The notes: generated by a model not told the origin, from the sequence alone. A stretch of DNA of 64,000 nt from QHXW01 sp035280425 (GCA_035280425.1 DATEFW010000011.1:62001-126000); one strand, 5' to 3'; positions 1 through 9,331 are shown, numbered from the stretch's first letter. A program made the numbers and translations.

Positions 1-846
1 AGTTTCTTTCTGGCGCTCGATGGCTACGGAATCCAGGCGACCGGCGCATTCAGCATGGAATTGCAAAATGGCGATCCGTCGGTCGAAGCGGGCCTTGCAC
101 AACGGTATCCCAGCGGCAATGCGGTGATGCTGAATACGCCGGCGCTGCAAACCAATTTTTCTCCGACGAGCACGGCGTTCTGGCAGCAGGCCTATCTGGA
201 TCTGGCGCAATTGATGGTGGAGGCGGGCCAGCTTCCGTATCTGCAGTTTGGCGAAGTGCAGTGGTGGTACTTTCCGGACGATGGGTCCGGCATGCCGTAC
301 TACGATGCGTACACGACGAACACGTTCGCGGCAACTTACGGACGCCCCATGCAGGTGTTTACAAACAGCAGCGCGCAGCCGTCACAATACCCGCAGGAAG
401 CACAGTTTCTTTCGGGTTTGGTCGGGACGTTCACCAATACGATCATGGCGTTTGTACGGCAGAGTTACCCGAATGCAAAGTTCGAAGTGCTTTATCCGCC
501 GGATGTAAATAACACGCCATTCAACGCGGCAGTGAATTTGCCTTCGAGCTGGAATCCAGCGACGCTCGATTGTCTGAAGACGGAGAACTTTACTTACACC
601 GGCGGGCGGAATGTTAATTTAGCGAAGACGTCGATCACTCTGCCGATCGACAGGGCGTTCGCGCGGAACAAAAGCAGCCACCTGGTAGGCATCACCGGGT
701 ACACGACACCGTGGCAAAAAGAAGCGCGGCTGTCGCTGGCGGAGAATCTGGAATCGGTGGTGCTGTTTGCGCTCGATCAATTCTGCCTGATGGCGTGCCC
801 GGCGCCGCTGGCAGTCGGAATGCGCCGCAGCCTGTACATGGGCTGA
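1..846 (+). CDS. 3' end of an unknown protein, cut by the left edge
   Basis: The frame is open from base 1 to the stop at 844-846, so the start lies outside the window; about 281 residues are visible. I do not recognise the family. The visible part is rich in aromatic residues, has a Gly-Glu-Val-Gln-Trp-Trp-Tyr stretch around residues 82-88 and several Trp/Tyr clusters, and holds only two cysteines, both near the C-terminus. A glutamate inside an aromatic strand, as in Glu-Val-Gln-Trp-Trp, would suit a TIM-barrel glycoside hydrolase or a carbohydrate-binding protein, but this is only an impression. It lies 53 bases before a polysaccharide-export ATPase gene on the same strand, so a role in surface glycan metabolism is possible. 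An internal ATG at base 55 could be mistaken for the start, but the coding frame clearly continues upstream of it. Confidence 0.7.
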   Translation, partial: SFFLALDGYGIQATGAFSMELQNGDPSVEAGLAQRYPSGNAVMLNTPALQTNFSPTSTAFWQQAYLDLAQLMVEAGQLPYLQFGEVQWWYFPDDGSGMPYYDAYTTNTFAATYGRPMQVFTNSSAQPSQYPQEAQFLSGLVGTFTNTIMAFVRQSYPNAKFEVLYPPDVNNTPFNAAVNLPSSWNPATLDCLKTENFTYTGGRNVNLAKTSITLPIDRAFARNKSSHLVGITGYTTPWQKEARLSLAENLESVVLFALDQFCLMACPAPLAVGMRRSLYMG

Positions 847-899
847 TCCCGCCGCGTTGTTATTTCCCTCCCCCCGCGTTATCGTTTTGAATTAGACCT

Positions 900-2132
900 G
901 TGGTACTGGTTCAAAACGTCTCCAAGCTGTATCGCCTGTATCGCCATCCCTCCGATCGCATTCGCGAAATTTTTCCATTCACAAATAAGAAACTACATAC
1001 GGATTTCTGGGCGCTGCGGGATATCAGCTTTTCGGTCGGAAAAGGCGAAACGCTGGGCATTGTCGGGCCGAATGGCTGCGGCAAGAGCACGCTGCTGCAG
1101 ATTATTTGCGGGATTCTGCAACCGACCAGCGGGCGCGTGGTGACAACGGGGCGGGTGGCGGCGCTGCTCGAACTCGGCGCGGGATTCAATCCGGACTTCA
1201 CGGGGCGTGAGAACGTCTATCTGAACGGCGAGATCATGGGGATCAGCCGCGCGGCGATCGAGCGGGCGCTGCCATCGATCGCGGAGTTCGCGGATATCGG
1301 CGAGTTCATGGAGCGGCCGGTCAAAGAATATTCGAGCGGGATGTACGTGCGGCTGGCGTTCGCGACGGCAATTCACGTGGAGCCGGAGATTTTGGTGGTG
1401 GATGAGGCGCTGGCGGTGGGCGATGCGGTTTTCGCGAATCGCTGTGTGCGCAAATTCGAGGAGCTGAAGCAGCGCAAGATTACGGTGCTGTTTGTTTCGC
1501 ACGATCTGGGATTAGTGAAGCAGCTTTCGGATCGCGCGATTTTACTGATTAATGGGCGGATTCATGCGCAGGGGGAACCGAATCAGGTTATCAACCAGTA
1601 CATCGGGCTGGTGCTCGAAAGGCAACGCGCGGATGCGGAGCCGCGGCACTCGAAGCGGCTGGAACCGGGCTTCCGGCATGGCGACGGGACGAGCGAGGTG
1701 CTGGATGTCGAGTTGCTGAACGCGCGGGGTGGACGGGTGGAAGCGGTGGCGAGCGGCGAACTGGTGCGCGTGCGCGTGAGGAGCGTGTTTCGGCAGCCGA
1801 AGTCGGATCCGATGGTGGGAATCCTGATTCGCAGCCGGATCGGGATGGAGGTGTACGGGACAAACACGCGCGTGGAGCGGATCGAGCTGGGAGATTTCGC
1901 GCCGGGAGACGAACTGGAGATCGAGTTTCAATTCGAGTGCTGGCTGGCGCCGCAGCAATATACGCTCACGGTGGCGACGCAAAATGCGGATGGATCGAGC
2001 CATGACTGGCTGGACGATGTGATGGCGTTTGAGGTGGTGGATTCGCGGGCGCTCGCCGGGGTGGCGAATTTAAGAGCCAAAGTGGAATGGAAAAAGAACA
2101 CGCCGGCGGCGCGCGAGCGCGCATTACGGTAA
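900..2132 (+). CDS. Wzt-type ABC transporter ATP-binding protein (polysaccharide export)
   Basis: This is the nucleotide-binding subunit of an ABC-2 exporter of the O-antigen/teichoic acid type. Walker A (GPNGCGKST) is at residues 56-64, the signature (YSSGM) near 144-148, Walker B (EILVVDEA) at 163-170 and the switch histidine at 201. Residues after about 240 form a separate beta-rich domain like the C-terminal domain of Wzt, which in studied systems binds the modified end of the glycan. The start is GTG at 900; it places the usual short lead-in before the first strand. The 410-residue length fits Wzt with its C-terminal domain. No Wzm-type permease lies next to it in this window, so the partner must be upstream of base 1 or elsewhere. 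The subunit class is certain; the substrate is not. Confidence 0.92.
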   Translation: MVLVQNVSKLYRLYRHPSDRIREIFPFTNKKLHTDFWALRDISFSVGKGETLGIVGPNGCGKSTLLQIICGILQPTSGRVVTTGRVAALLELGAGFNPDFTGRENVYLNGEIMGISRAAIERALPSIAEFADIGEFMERPVKEYSSGMYVRLAFATAIHVEPEILVVDEALAVGDAVFANRCVRKFEELKQRKITVLFVSHDLGLVKQLSDRAILLINGRIHAQGEPNQVINQYIGLVLERQRADAEPRHSKRLEPGFRHGDGTSEVLDVELLNARGGRVEAVASGELVRVRVRSVFRQPKSDPMVGILIRSRIGMEVYGTNTRVERIELGDFAPGDELEIEFQFECWLAPQQYTLTVATQNADGSSHDWLDDVMAFEVVDSRALAGVANLRAKVEWKKNTPAARERALR

Positions 2133-2374
2133 AAGTGCAGCCGCGAGCGAAAGTCACGCGCATTGCCGGCCGGATGGAAAATGCTTACCGGCTGCAACTG
2201 GCGGCGCCGCCGGTGGACGGAAAAGCCAACGAGGCATGCGTGGAATTCCTGGCGGCACTGGCAGGCGTTGCGAAATCGCGCGTGCGGATTGTTTCCGGCT
2301 TGACAAGCAGGATGAAAGTAGTGGAGATTGACGGGATTACTCAAGAGATTCTGGAGCGCCGCTTAATCCCGTGA
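2087..2374 (+). CDS. DUF167 (YggU) family protein
   Basis: This small protein (95 residues) matches DUF167/YggU: a Val-Gln-Pro-Arg-Ala-Lys start to the fold around residues 17-22, the Ala-Pro-Pro-Val-Asp-Gly-Lys-Ala-Asn-Glu motif in the middle, and the Val-Ser-Gly motif before the last strand. The biochemical role of the family is not established. The start shown overlaps the preceding ATPase gene by 46 bases in another frame. The conserved domain begins only about 13 residues in, so the true start could lie a little later, but no later ATG precedes the domain. The overlap suggests translational coupling with the ATPase gene. Confidence 0.8.
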   Translation: MEKEHAGGARARITVKVQPRAKVTRIAGRMENAYRLQLAAPPVDGKANEACVEFLAALAGVAKSRVRIVSGLTSRMKVVEIDGITQEILERRLIP

Positions 2375-2435
2375 CCTTTCCAAGGTTTTTCGCAGCAATT
2401 TTTCAATCGCAGTTGCCGAGTCCGGAGCCTGCCGC

Positions 2436-3878
2436 ATGATTTACATTGTTGTTCTTTGCGTGATCGTTGCGGTGCTGCTGGGAATGGCCTTGCTGCGAGC
2501 GACGCGCGTTCACAGCCAGGCGGATTTTCTGGTGGCGGGCCGGACGCTGCGCTGGCCCGTTTTGATTTTTACGCTGCTCTCATCGTGGATCGGCGCGGGC
2601 AGCTTGTTTGCCGGCGGGGAGAACGCCTACCGCAACGGATTCGCGGCGCTCTGGCAGCCGGCGGGCGGATGGCTGGGATTGATCGTGATCGCGCTGATCG
2701 CCGGGCGGGCGCGGCGGTTTGCGCAATATACGGTGCCGGACCTGCTGGAATCGCGCTACAACACAGCCGCGCGGGTGTTCGCGACAATTGCGATCGTGAT
2801 CTCGTACACCATGATCACGAGCTATCAGTTCAAAGCGGGCGGCGACATCATGCATTTGATTTTTCCAACGCTCGAAAAGACAACGGGCATGCATATCATC
2901 GCGGGATTTGTGATTGCGTTCACGGCGCTGGCGGGCATGGGATCGGTGGCGTATCTGGATGTGATCATCGGATCGCTGGTGACGGTGATCGCGATCATTG
3001 CGGTTCCGCTGCTGCTGGACAATGTGGGGGGATGGGCGGCGGTCAAGCAGGCGCTGCCGGCGGATCATTTCAATTTCCTGGGGCCGTTGACGTTTACAAA
3101 GGCGTTCGGATTTTTGCTGCCTACATTTCTGCTGCTGATCGGCAACCAGGGCATGTATCAGAAATTTTTTTCGGCGCGCTCGGAGCGCGACGCCAAGCTG
3201 GCGGTTGGCGGGTGGATCGTGGGGACCACGATACTGGAAACGGTGATTATTGCGATCGCGGTGATCGGCAGCTCGAAATTTCATACCGAGAATCCGCGGG
3301 AAATCATACCGATGAGCGCGCGGCTGGGCCTGCCGGAAGTGGCGGGGGCGATTCTGCTGGGTGGAATTTTCGCGAAGGTCATCTCAACGGCGAATAACTT
3401 TCTGTTTTCACCGGCGAGCAATCTGATTCACGATGTTTACAAACGCTTCATTAACCCGGGTGCCAGCGAGCGGCGGACATTGATCGTTTCGCGCGCGCTG
3501 GTGATCGCGCTGGGAGTGTTTGCGCTGCTGCAGGGCGCTTACTTCGAATCCATTCTGAAAGCGGCGCTCTACGCTTATACGGTTTACGGCGCGGCAGTGA
3601 CGCCGGCGATCATGGCGGTGTTCTTTTGGAAGCGCGCCACGGCGGGCGGCGCGGTGACTTCGATTATTCTCGGCACGATTGTTACGGTGGTGTGGGATGC
3701 GTTCGACATCCAGGCGCGATTCCAGCAATACGAGTGGATCCGCAACATGGATGCGGTGTACCCGGCGCTGGCGATTTCGGTGCTGGCGCTGATCGCGGTT
3801 AGCCTGGCATCGGCCCCACCGCCGGCTGAGCGATGGAAACCGTTTTTCGTGGAAGCGAAGGAAGAGGTGGTGGGATGA
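2436..3878 (+). CDS. Sodium:solute symporter family transporter
   Basis: This 480-residue integral membrane protein has about 12-13 hydrophobic segments. It belongs to the sodium:solute symporter (SSS) family, recognisable by the early Ser-Ser-Trp-Ile-Gly-Ala-Gly-Ser segment near residue 50 and the Ala-Asn-Asn-Phe-Leu-Phe-Ser-Pro-Ala-Ser-Asn helix near residue 325. Such proteins import a small solute (sugar, amino acid, organic acid, proline or urea) with sodium. The substrate cannot be read from the sequence. The downstream M24 peptidase gene begins inside its stop codon (ATGA at 3875-3878). That coupling hints that the solute may be an amino acid or a peptide product, which is inference. 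Confidence 0.88.
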   Translation: MIYIVVLCVIVAVLLGMALLRATRVHSQADFLVAGRTLRWPVLIFTLLSSWIGAGSLFAGGENAYRNGFAALWQPAGGWLGLIVIALIAGRARRFAQYTVPDLLESRYNTAARVFATIAIVISYTMITSYQFKAGGDIMHLIFPTLEKTTGMHIIAGFVIAFTALAGMGSVAYLDVIIGSLVTVIAIIAVPLLLDNVGGWAAVKQALPADHFNFLGPLTFTKAFGFLLPTFLLLIGNQGMYQKFFSARSERDAKLAVGGWIVGTTILETVIIAIAVIGSSKFHTENPREIIPMSARLGLPEVAGAILLGGIFAKVISTANNFLFSPASNLIHDVYKRFINPGASERRTLIVSRALVIALGVFALLQGAYFESILKAALYAYTVYGAAVTPAIMAVFFWKRATAGGAVTSIILGTIVTVVWDAFDIQARFQQYEWIRNMDAVYPALAISVLALIAVSLASAPPPAERWKPFFVEAKEEVVG

Positions 3879-5044
3879 ACGTAGCGGAGATCCAGGAAGC
3901 GCTGGAACGCGAAGGTCTGGACGGCTGGCTGTTTTTCGATCATCATCAACGCGACCCGCTGGCTTACCGCGTTCTGGGATTTTCGCCGGCGAGCCATGTT
4001 ACGCGCCGCTGGTATTACTTCATTCCGGCGAAGGGCGAGCCGAAAGGTTTAGTTCACCGGATCGAATCGGGCATGCTGGACGCGACACCGGGCGAGAAGA
4101 TTCGCTACGCGAGCTGGACCGAGCAGGTGGATGGGCTGCGGAGGCTGATCGGTAACGCCCGGCGGGTGGCGATGCAGTACTCGCCCGAGTGCGCGATTCC
4201 GTACGTGGCGATGGTGGACGCGGGAACGGTCGAGCTGGTGCGCGGGCTGGGTGTCAAGGTGATGACCTCGGCGGAACTGATCCAGCATTTTGAAGCGCGG
4301 TGGAACCAGGCAGCGCTCGATTCGCATCTCGAAGCCGGGCGGCGAGTGGATCGCGTACGAGCGGATGCGTTCAAGCTGATTGGCGAACGGCTGCGCGCGG
4401 GCGGTGCGGTGGAGGAAGTTGAAGTAAAAAATTTTGTGCGGGAGCGCTTCGCGCGAGAAGGGCTGTTCACGGATCACGGCCCGATTGTAGGCGCGAACGC
4501 GAACGCTTCCAATCCGCACTACGAGCCGACCGAGGCGGTGACGGAAAAAATTCATTCGGGCGATTTCGTGCTGATGGATATGTGGGCGAAGCTCGACCAG
4601 CCTGGCTCGGTTTACTACGACATCACCTGGACCGCCTATTGCGGGCGCGAGGCGCCGGCGGAGATACGGAAAGTTTTCGAGATCGTGCGGGAAGGGCGGG
4701 ACCGGGCGATTGCGCGGGTGCGGGATGCGGTGGCGGCGGGAGACATGGTTCGCGGTTTCGAAGTGGATGACGCCGCGCGAGGTTACATTTCGAGCCAGGG
4801 ATATGGGCAATTCTTTACGCACCGGACGGGGCACTCGATCGGGCAGGAAGTGCACGGCAACGGCGCGAATATGGATAATCTGGAAACGCACGATGAACGC
4901 CGCGTGGTCCCATGGACGTGCTTTTCGATCGAGCCGGGAATTTATCTGGAAAAATTCGGCGTGCGATCGGAAGTCAACGTATTTGTGGGCGAACACGAGG
5001 CGCGCGTGACGGGCGAGATCCAGCGCGAGCTTGTACTGATTTGA
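3875..5044 (+). CDS. M24 family metallopeptidase (Xaa-Pro dipeptidase-like)
   Basis: This is a 389-residue 'pita-bread' peptidase. The five metal ligands of the family are all visible: Asp235, Asp249, His320 (in the Thr-Gly-His motif), Glu353 (Ser-Ile-Glu-Pro-Gly) and Glu366. The N-terminal 150 residues form the creatinase-like domain. Such enzymes remove N-terminal residues next to proline, or split Xaa-Pro dipeptides, in the cytoplasm; no signal peptide is present. I chose the ATG at 3875 rather than the in-frame ATG at 3833. It gives an ATGA overlap with the upstream symporter gene, is preceded by a purine-rich GAGGTGGTGG, and removes 14 residues foreign to the family. The two genes probably form one operon for uptake and use of amino acids or peptides. 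Confidence 0.9.
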   Translation: MNVAEIQEALEREGLDGWLFFDHHQRDPLAYRVLGFSPASHVTRRWYYFIPAKGEPKGLVHRIESGMLDATPGEKIRYASWTEQVDGLRRLIGNARRVAMQYSPECAIPYVAMVDAGTVELVRGLGVKVMTSAELIQHFEARWNQAALDSHLEAGRRVDRVRADAFKLIGERLRAGGAVEEVEVKNFVRERFAREGLFTDHGPIVGANANASNPHYEPTEAVTEKIHSGDFVLMDMWAKLDQPGSVYYDITWTAYCGREAPAEIRKVFEIVREGRDRAIARVRDAVAAGDMVRGFEVDDAARGYISSQGYGQFFTHRTGHSIGQEVHGNGANMDNLETHDERRVVPWTCFSIEPGIYLEKFGVRSEVNVFVGEHEARVTGEIQRELVLI

Positions 5045-5053
5045 GATCCGCGG

Positions 5054-5935
5054 CTATTTGCCCAGGTGTTTCTTCAGATACTCTTCGTATTCCTTTTTCA
5101 ACTCGGGATCGTGCGGGCTGGGATAGATATCGCTCGATTTGTATTTTCCGGTGAGCAGCTTCATCTTGGTCCATTCATCGTGGATGTGAGTGACGTCGGC
5201 TTCGTCGAGAACTTTTTTTACGAGTTGCGGCGGAATGAAGTAAATGCCTTCGCGATCGCCGAAGACGACGTCGCCGGGCATGACGGTTGCGCTGCCGATG
5301 CGGATGGGAACGTTATAGCCGGTGAGCATCACGCTGCCGATGGGAGTGGGATGCACGCCCCGGATGTAAACGGCCATGTCGATGGGATAAATACCTTCGA
5401 GATCGCGGACCGCGCCATCCACGACGAAGCCGGTCTTGGTCGCGGCATAGATTGCCGTGGCGAGATTATCGCCGACCATGGTGCCGTTCTCGATCTTTCC
5501 GAACAGGTCGACCACCAGGACGTCGCCGGGCTGGAGGGAATCGATGACGCGCTGATTGCCATTGTGGCCGAGACCTTTTGCGCGGGCGCGGGCTTCGGCG
5601 ACATCGGCGACATCGGGACGGTACGGCATGAATTGCGCGGTGACGGCGCGGCCCACGAGCTTGCGCTCGGGATGCAGGATGCGCCAGTTGCCTTCATACT
5701 GATTGGAAAATTTCGCTCCCGGCAGGACGGCCCAAACTTCTTCGGCGGAGAGGCCTTTGCATTTTTCGAGAAGCGCATCGGGAACTTTCGGGCGGCCGTC
5801 TTCGAAGCGCGGAAACGGATTCTGGGCGGTGTATTCGATTAGCTGATCGCGGGTGAAGGTGAAGACCTGCGCGGGCGACGGGAGCGGGGCGGCGCAAGCT
5901 GCGGCCAGTACGAACAAGCAGAAATTTCGACTCAT
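5054..5935 (-). CDS. Exported RraA-like protein (RraA/HMG aldolase superfamily)
   Basis: The C-terminal two thirds carry the RraA fold: a Gly-Asp-Asn-Leu-Ala segment, then Val-Asp-Gly-Ala-Val-Arg-Asp, the Gly-x-x-x-Arg-Asp motif that binds substrate and metal in 4-hydroxy-4-methyl-2-oxoglutarate/oxaloacetate aldolases of this superfamily, then a Pro-Gly-Asp turn. Many members are loosely annotated as dimethylmenaquinone methyltransferase. Unusually, the protein starts with a Sec-type signal peptide (about residues 1-23, ending Ser-Pro-Ala-Gln). I chose the ATG at 5935; a TTG lies three codons upstream. It converges with the M24 gene (9 bases between the stops) and lies 69 bases downstream of pgk on the same strand. 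The actual reaction is unknown. Confidence 0.82.
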   Translation of the reverse strand: MSRNFCLFVLAAACAAPLPSPAQVFTFTRDQLIEYTAQNPFPRFEDGRPKVPDALLEKCKGLSAEEVWAVLPGAKFSNQYEGNWRILHPERKLVGRAVTAQFMPYRPDVADVAEARARAKGLGHNGNQRVIDSLQPGDVLVVDLFGKIENGTMVGDNLATAIYAATKTGFVVDGAVRDLEGIYPIDMAVYIRGVHPTPIGSVMLTGYNVPIRIGSATVMPGDVVFGDREGIYFIPPQLVKKVLDEADVTHIHDEWTKMKLLTGKYKSSDIYPSPHDPELKKEYEEYLKKHLGK

Positions 5936-6004
5936 GCGGTGCAATGTATCACAGGCGATGCGCTGCGGCGCTGTGCGGCGGCGATGTATTGGGAATTGGC
6001 GCGG

Positions 6005-7174
6005 TTATTTATTAGTGAGCGCGGCTACGCCGGGCAACTCGATTCCGGCTAGAAATTCGAGCGAAGCGCCGCCGCCGGTCGAGATGTGCGAGATTTTATC
6101 CGCTACGCCGGCGGACTTGACGGCCTTTTCGGAATCGCCGCCGCCGACGACCGAAATCGCGCCCGATTCCGCGACGGCCTTTGCCAGCGCGACAGTGCCC
6201 TTATCGAACGGCGGTTTTTCGAAAATGCCCATGGGACCGTTCCAGATTATGGTTTTCGCCAGCGCGATGATTTTGGTGTATTCGCGGACGGTATCGGGGC
6301 CGATATCGACGCCGATTTTGTCCGCGGGAATTGCCGTGACAATCTGGCCCGGCGCGCCTTCCTTGATCTCGGAGACAACGACGTGATCGGAAGGCAGCAC
6401 GAGCTTATCTGCGGACGTGCGCAGCAGATCGCGCGCCAGATCGAGCTTGTCGTCTTCAACCAGCGACTTGCCAACCGGTTTCCCCTGCGATTTGAGAAAT
6501 GTGTAAGCCATAGCGCCGCCGATCAAGAGCTTGTCGACGATTTTCGCGAGATTCGAAATCACTTCGATCTTGTCGGAAACTTTGGCGCCGCCCAAAATCG
6601 CCACGCACGGCCGCGCGGGATTGGTGGTCACCATCGTGAGATATTTCAGCTCCTGCTCCATCAGCAGGCCGGCCGCAGCTTTGGGCATAAAAGCGATGAT
6701 GCCCACGGTGGATGCATGCGCGCGGTGTGCGGAGCCGAAGGCATCGTTGACGTAAAGATCGGCCAGCGAGGCAAGCTGTTTCGAAAAGCCCGGGTCGTTT
6801 TTTTCTTCCTCGGGATGAAAGCGCAGATTTTCGAGCAGAAGCACGTCGCCCGGTGCAGGCTTCATGGCCTCCACCTGCGGACCGATGCAATCCGGCGCCA
6901 TTTTGACCGGACGGCCGAGAAGCTGCTCCAGGCGTTTCGCCACGGGTTTCAGGCTCATCTCCGGATTAGGCTTGCCTTTGGGGCGGCCGAGATGCGACGC
7001 GAGAACGAGGGCGGCGCCGTGTTCGAGCGCGAATTGAATGTTCGGCAGCGACGCCTTGATGCGCTTGTCGCTCGTGATTTCCTGTCCCCCGCTAGCGAGC
7101 GGAACATTGAAATCCACGCGGATGAACACGCGCTTGCCTTTGAGATCGAGATCGCGAACGGATAATTTTGGCAT
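6005..7174 (-). CDS. pgk: Phosphoglycerate kinase
   Basis: This glycolytic enzyme transfers phosphate between 1,3-bisphosphoglycerate and ADP in the cytoplasm. The 389-residue length is normal. The hallmark N-terminal segment Arg-Val-Asp-Phe-Asn-Val-Pro is near residue 20, Ser-His-Leu-Gly-Arg-Pro-Lys near 60, Gly-Pro-Met-Gly-Ile-Phe-Glu near 330 and the nucleotide-binding Gly-Gly-Gly-Asp-Ser near 360. ATG at 7174 is preferred to the TTG one codon earlier. It is transcribed divergently from the S9 peptidase gene, with about 75 bases between starts. Its usual partner gap is not in the window. Confidence 0.97.
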   Translation of the reverse strand: MPKLSVRDLDLKGKRVFIRVDFNVPLASGGQEITSDKRIKASLPNIQFALEHGAALVLASHLGRPKGKPNPEMSLKPVAKRLEQLLGRPVKMAPDCIGPQVEAMKPAPGDVLLLENLRFHPEEEKNDPGFSKQLASLADLYVNDAFGSAHRAHASTVGIIAFMPKAAAGLLMEQELKYLTMVTTNPARPCVAILGGAKVSDKIEVISNLAKIVDKLLIGGAMAYTFLKSQGKPVGKSLVEDDKLDLARDLLRTSADKLVLPSDHVVVSEIKEGAPGQIVTAIPADKIGVDIGPDTVREYTKIIALAKTIIWNGPMGIFEKPPFDKGTVALAKAVAESGAISVVGGGDSEKAVKSAGVADKISHISTGGGASLEFLAGIELPGVAALTNK

Positions 7175-7249
7175 CAATTCATTGTAGATGGCGAAAGTCC
7201 GGCAGCCGGGCGACGCGCGCGCATGCGCAGCCTGCCATACAATCTCTAG

Positions 7250-9331
7250 ATGCGAAAATCCTCGCTTGCCATCTTTCTGACCGCTGCCGCGGCGCTCGCG
7301 GCCGAAAAACCGTTCACGCTCGAGCAGGTGATGTCCAGTCCCTTCCCCGAATCGCTGGTGGCAGCGCCGTCCGGCGGGAAAGTCGCGTGGCAGATGGATG
7401 CACAGGGCGCTCGCAACATCTGGGTTGGCGCCCCGCCCGATTATCGCGGCCGCCAGATCACTTCATTTCATGACGACGACGGCCAGGATATCGGCGAATT
7501 GCGCTGGACGCCCGATGCCCGTTCGATCGTCTACGTGCGCGGCGGCGATTTCGACATGCACCGCGAGCCGCCGAATCCGGCGAGCAATCCCGAAGGCGTC
7601 GAGCAAAGTGTATGGGCAATTTCCGCGGATGGAGGCACGCCGCACAAGCTCGGCGACGGCCATTCGCCGGCGATTTCGCCTAAAGGCGATCGGGTGGCGT
7701 TTCTTTCGAAAGGGCAAGTCTGGTGGGCGCCGCTCGACGGTCACGAAAAAGCAGCCCAGGCGGTGCACGCAAAGGGCGATGCGGAATCGCTCAACTGGTC
7801 GCCCGATGGTTCAAAACTCGCGTTCGTCAGCAGCCGAGGCAATCACAGCTTCATCGCGATTTTCGATCCCGCGGCGGGATCGCTGCGGTATCTCGATCCG
7901 AGCGTCGATCGCGATGAAAGCCCGGTTTGGTCTTCCGATTCGCGCCGGATGGCTTTTATCCGCATTCCGGCATCGCGCGAGGCCATGATCTTCGGGCCGA
8001 GACGGACCGCGGACGAGCCATGGTCGATCCGTTTGGCGGATGTATCGACCGGCCGCGGCCGCGAGATCTGGCACGGTGAAAAAGGGCCGGGCAGCGCGTT
8101 TCATCCGGTCGTGTCCGAGTCGCAGTTGCAGTGGGCGGGCAATCGTATTGTGTTTCCATGGGAACGCAGCGGATGGGTGCATTTGTATTCGGTGCCGGCT
8201 GGAGGCGGCACGGCGCTCGAGTTGACGCCTGGAGAATTTGAAGTCGAGCACGTGGCGATGAATCCCAACGGACGTGAGATTGTTTTTTCTTCGAACCAGG
8301 ACGACATCGATCGCCGGCACCTGTGGAAAGTCGCGGCCGATCACGCCGGGCCGAAGCCGCTTACGCGCGGCGAAGGAATCGAATGGTCGCCGGTGGTGAC
8401 GAGCGACCGGGAAACGGTCGTGTGTTTCCATTCCGACGCGCACAGGCCGGCGCGGGCAGCGATGATCGATGGTTCCGGCAATGCCAAGGATCTCGCGCCC
8501 GATTCCCTGCCCGCCGATTTTCCGGCGGATCAGCTTGTCGTTCCGCAGCAGGTGGTTTTTTCGGCGGCTGACGGAATGCGCATTCACGGCCAGCTTTTTC
8601 TGCCGCCTCACAGCCCGGCGAACGAGCGGCATCCGGCGGCGATTTTCTTTCACGGCGGATCGCGTCGCCAGATGCTGCTCGGCTGGCATTACATGTACTA
8701 CTACAGCAATGCTTACGCGATGAACCAATATCTGGCGAGCCGCGGATTCGTGGTGCTTTCGGTGAATTATCGCAGCGGCATCGGCTACGGCCTCAATTTT
8801 CGAGAGGCGCTCGATTATGGCGCGCGCGGCGCGAGCGAGTTTAACGACGTCGCAGGCGCGGGACTGTATCTGCGCAGCCGGCCGGATGTCGATCCGGCTC
8901 GCATCGGGCTGTGGGGCGGATCGTATGGCGGTTATCTGACGGCGCTGGGTCTGGCGCGCGCATCGAACCTGTTTGCCGCGGGAGTGGATTTTCATGGCGT
9001 GCACAATTGGAACGTGGTGATCCGCAATTTTACGCCGTCGTACGATCCGGAAAAGCAGCAGGAGGCCGCGCGTATCGCGTTTGAATCGTCGCCCATGGCA
9101 TCGGTGAAGTTGTGGCGATCGCCTGTGCTGCTGATTCATGGCGACGACGATCGCAACGTGCCGTTCAGCGAGACGGTAACGCTGGTTGAAGCCCTCCGGA
9201 AGCAGGGCGTGGAGTTCGAGCAACTCATTTTTCCCGATGAAGTGCACGATTTTTTGACGCACCGGCGCTGGCTGGACGCGTATCACGCCGCGTCCGATTT
9301 CCTCGAGCGGCATTTGAAACCGAAAAGCTGA
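7250..9331 (+). CDS. Secreted S9 family serine peptidase (prolyl oligopeptidase type)
   Basis: This 693-residue protein has a signal peptide (about residues 1-18), a WD40/TolB-like beta-propeller to about residue 420 and a C-terminal alpha/beta hydrolase. The nucleophile motif Gly-Gly-Ser-Tyr-Gly-Gly has Ser558. Asp634 in the His-Gly-Asp-Asp-Asp-Arg-Asn loop and His666 in Glu-Val-His-Asp complete the triad by position. Family members cleave short peptides after proline or alanine; the signal peptide puts this one in the periplasm or outside. It stands alone between divergent pgk and the glcE-like gene, whose start is 41 bases downstream. Confidence 0.93.
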   Translation: MRKSSLAIFLTAAAALAAEKPFTLEQVMSSPFPESLVAAPSGGKVAWQMDAQGARNIWVGAPPDYRGRQITSFHDDDGQDIGELRWTPDARSIVYVRGGDFDMHREPPNPASNPEGVEQSVWAISADGGTPHKLGDGHSPAISPKGDRVAFLSKGQVWWAPLDGHEKAAQAVHAKGDAESLNWSPDGSKLAFVSSRGNHSFIAIFDPAAGSLRYLDPSVDRDESPVWSSDSRRMAFIRIPASREAMIFGPRRTADEPWSIRLADVSTGRGREIWHGEKGPGSAFHPVVSESQLQWAGNRIVFPWERSGWVHLYSVPAGGGTALELTPGEFEVEHVAMNPNGREIVFSSNQDDIDRRHLWKVAADHAGPKPLTRGEGIEWSPVVTSDRETVVCFHSDAHRPARAAMIDGSGNAKDLAPDSLPADFPADQLVVPQQVVFSAADGMRIHGQLFLPPHSPANERHPAAIFFHGGSRRQMLLGWHYMYYYSNAYAMNQYLASRGFVVLSVNYRSGIGYGLNFREALDYGARGASEFNDVAGAGLYLRSRPDVDPARIGLWGGSYGGYLTALGLARASNLFAAGVDFHGVHNWNVVIRNFTPSYDPEKQQEAARIAFESSPMASVKLWRSPVLLIHGDDDRNVPFSETVTLVEALRKQGVEFEQLIFPDEVHDFLTHRRWLDAYHAASDFLERHLKPKS

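Noticed and set aside
7811..9313. 500-codon minus-strand open frame opposite the S9 peptidase gene
   Set aside because: Third-position G+C makes long mirror frames. The plus-strand frame has a signal peptide and full catalytic triad; the mirror product is Arg/His-rich with no known motif.
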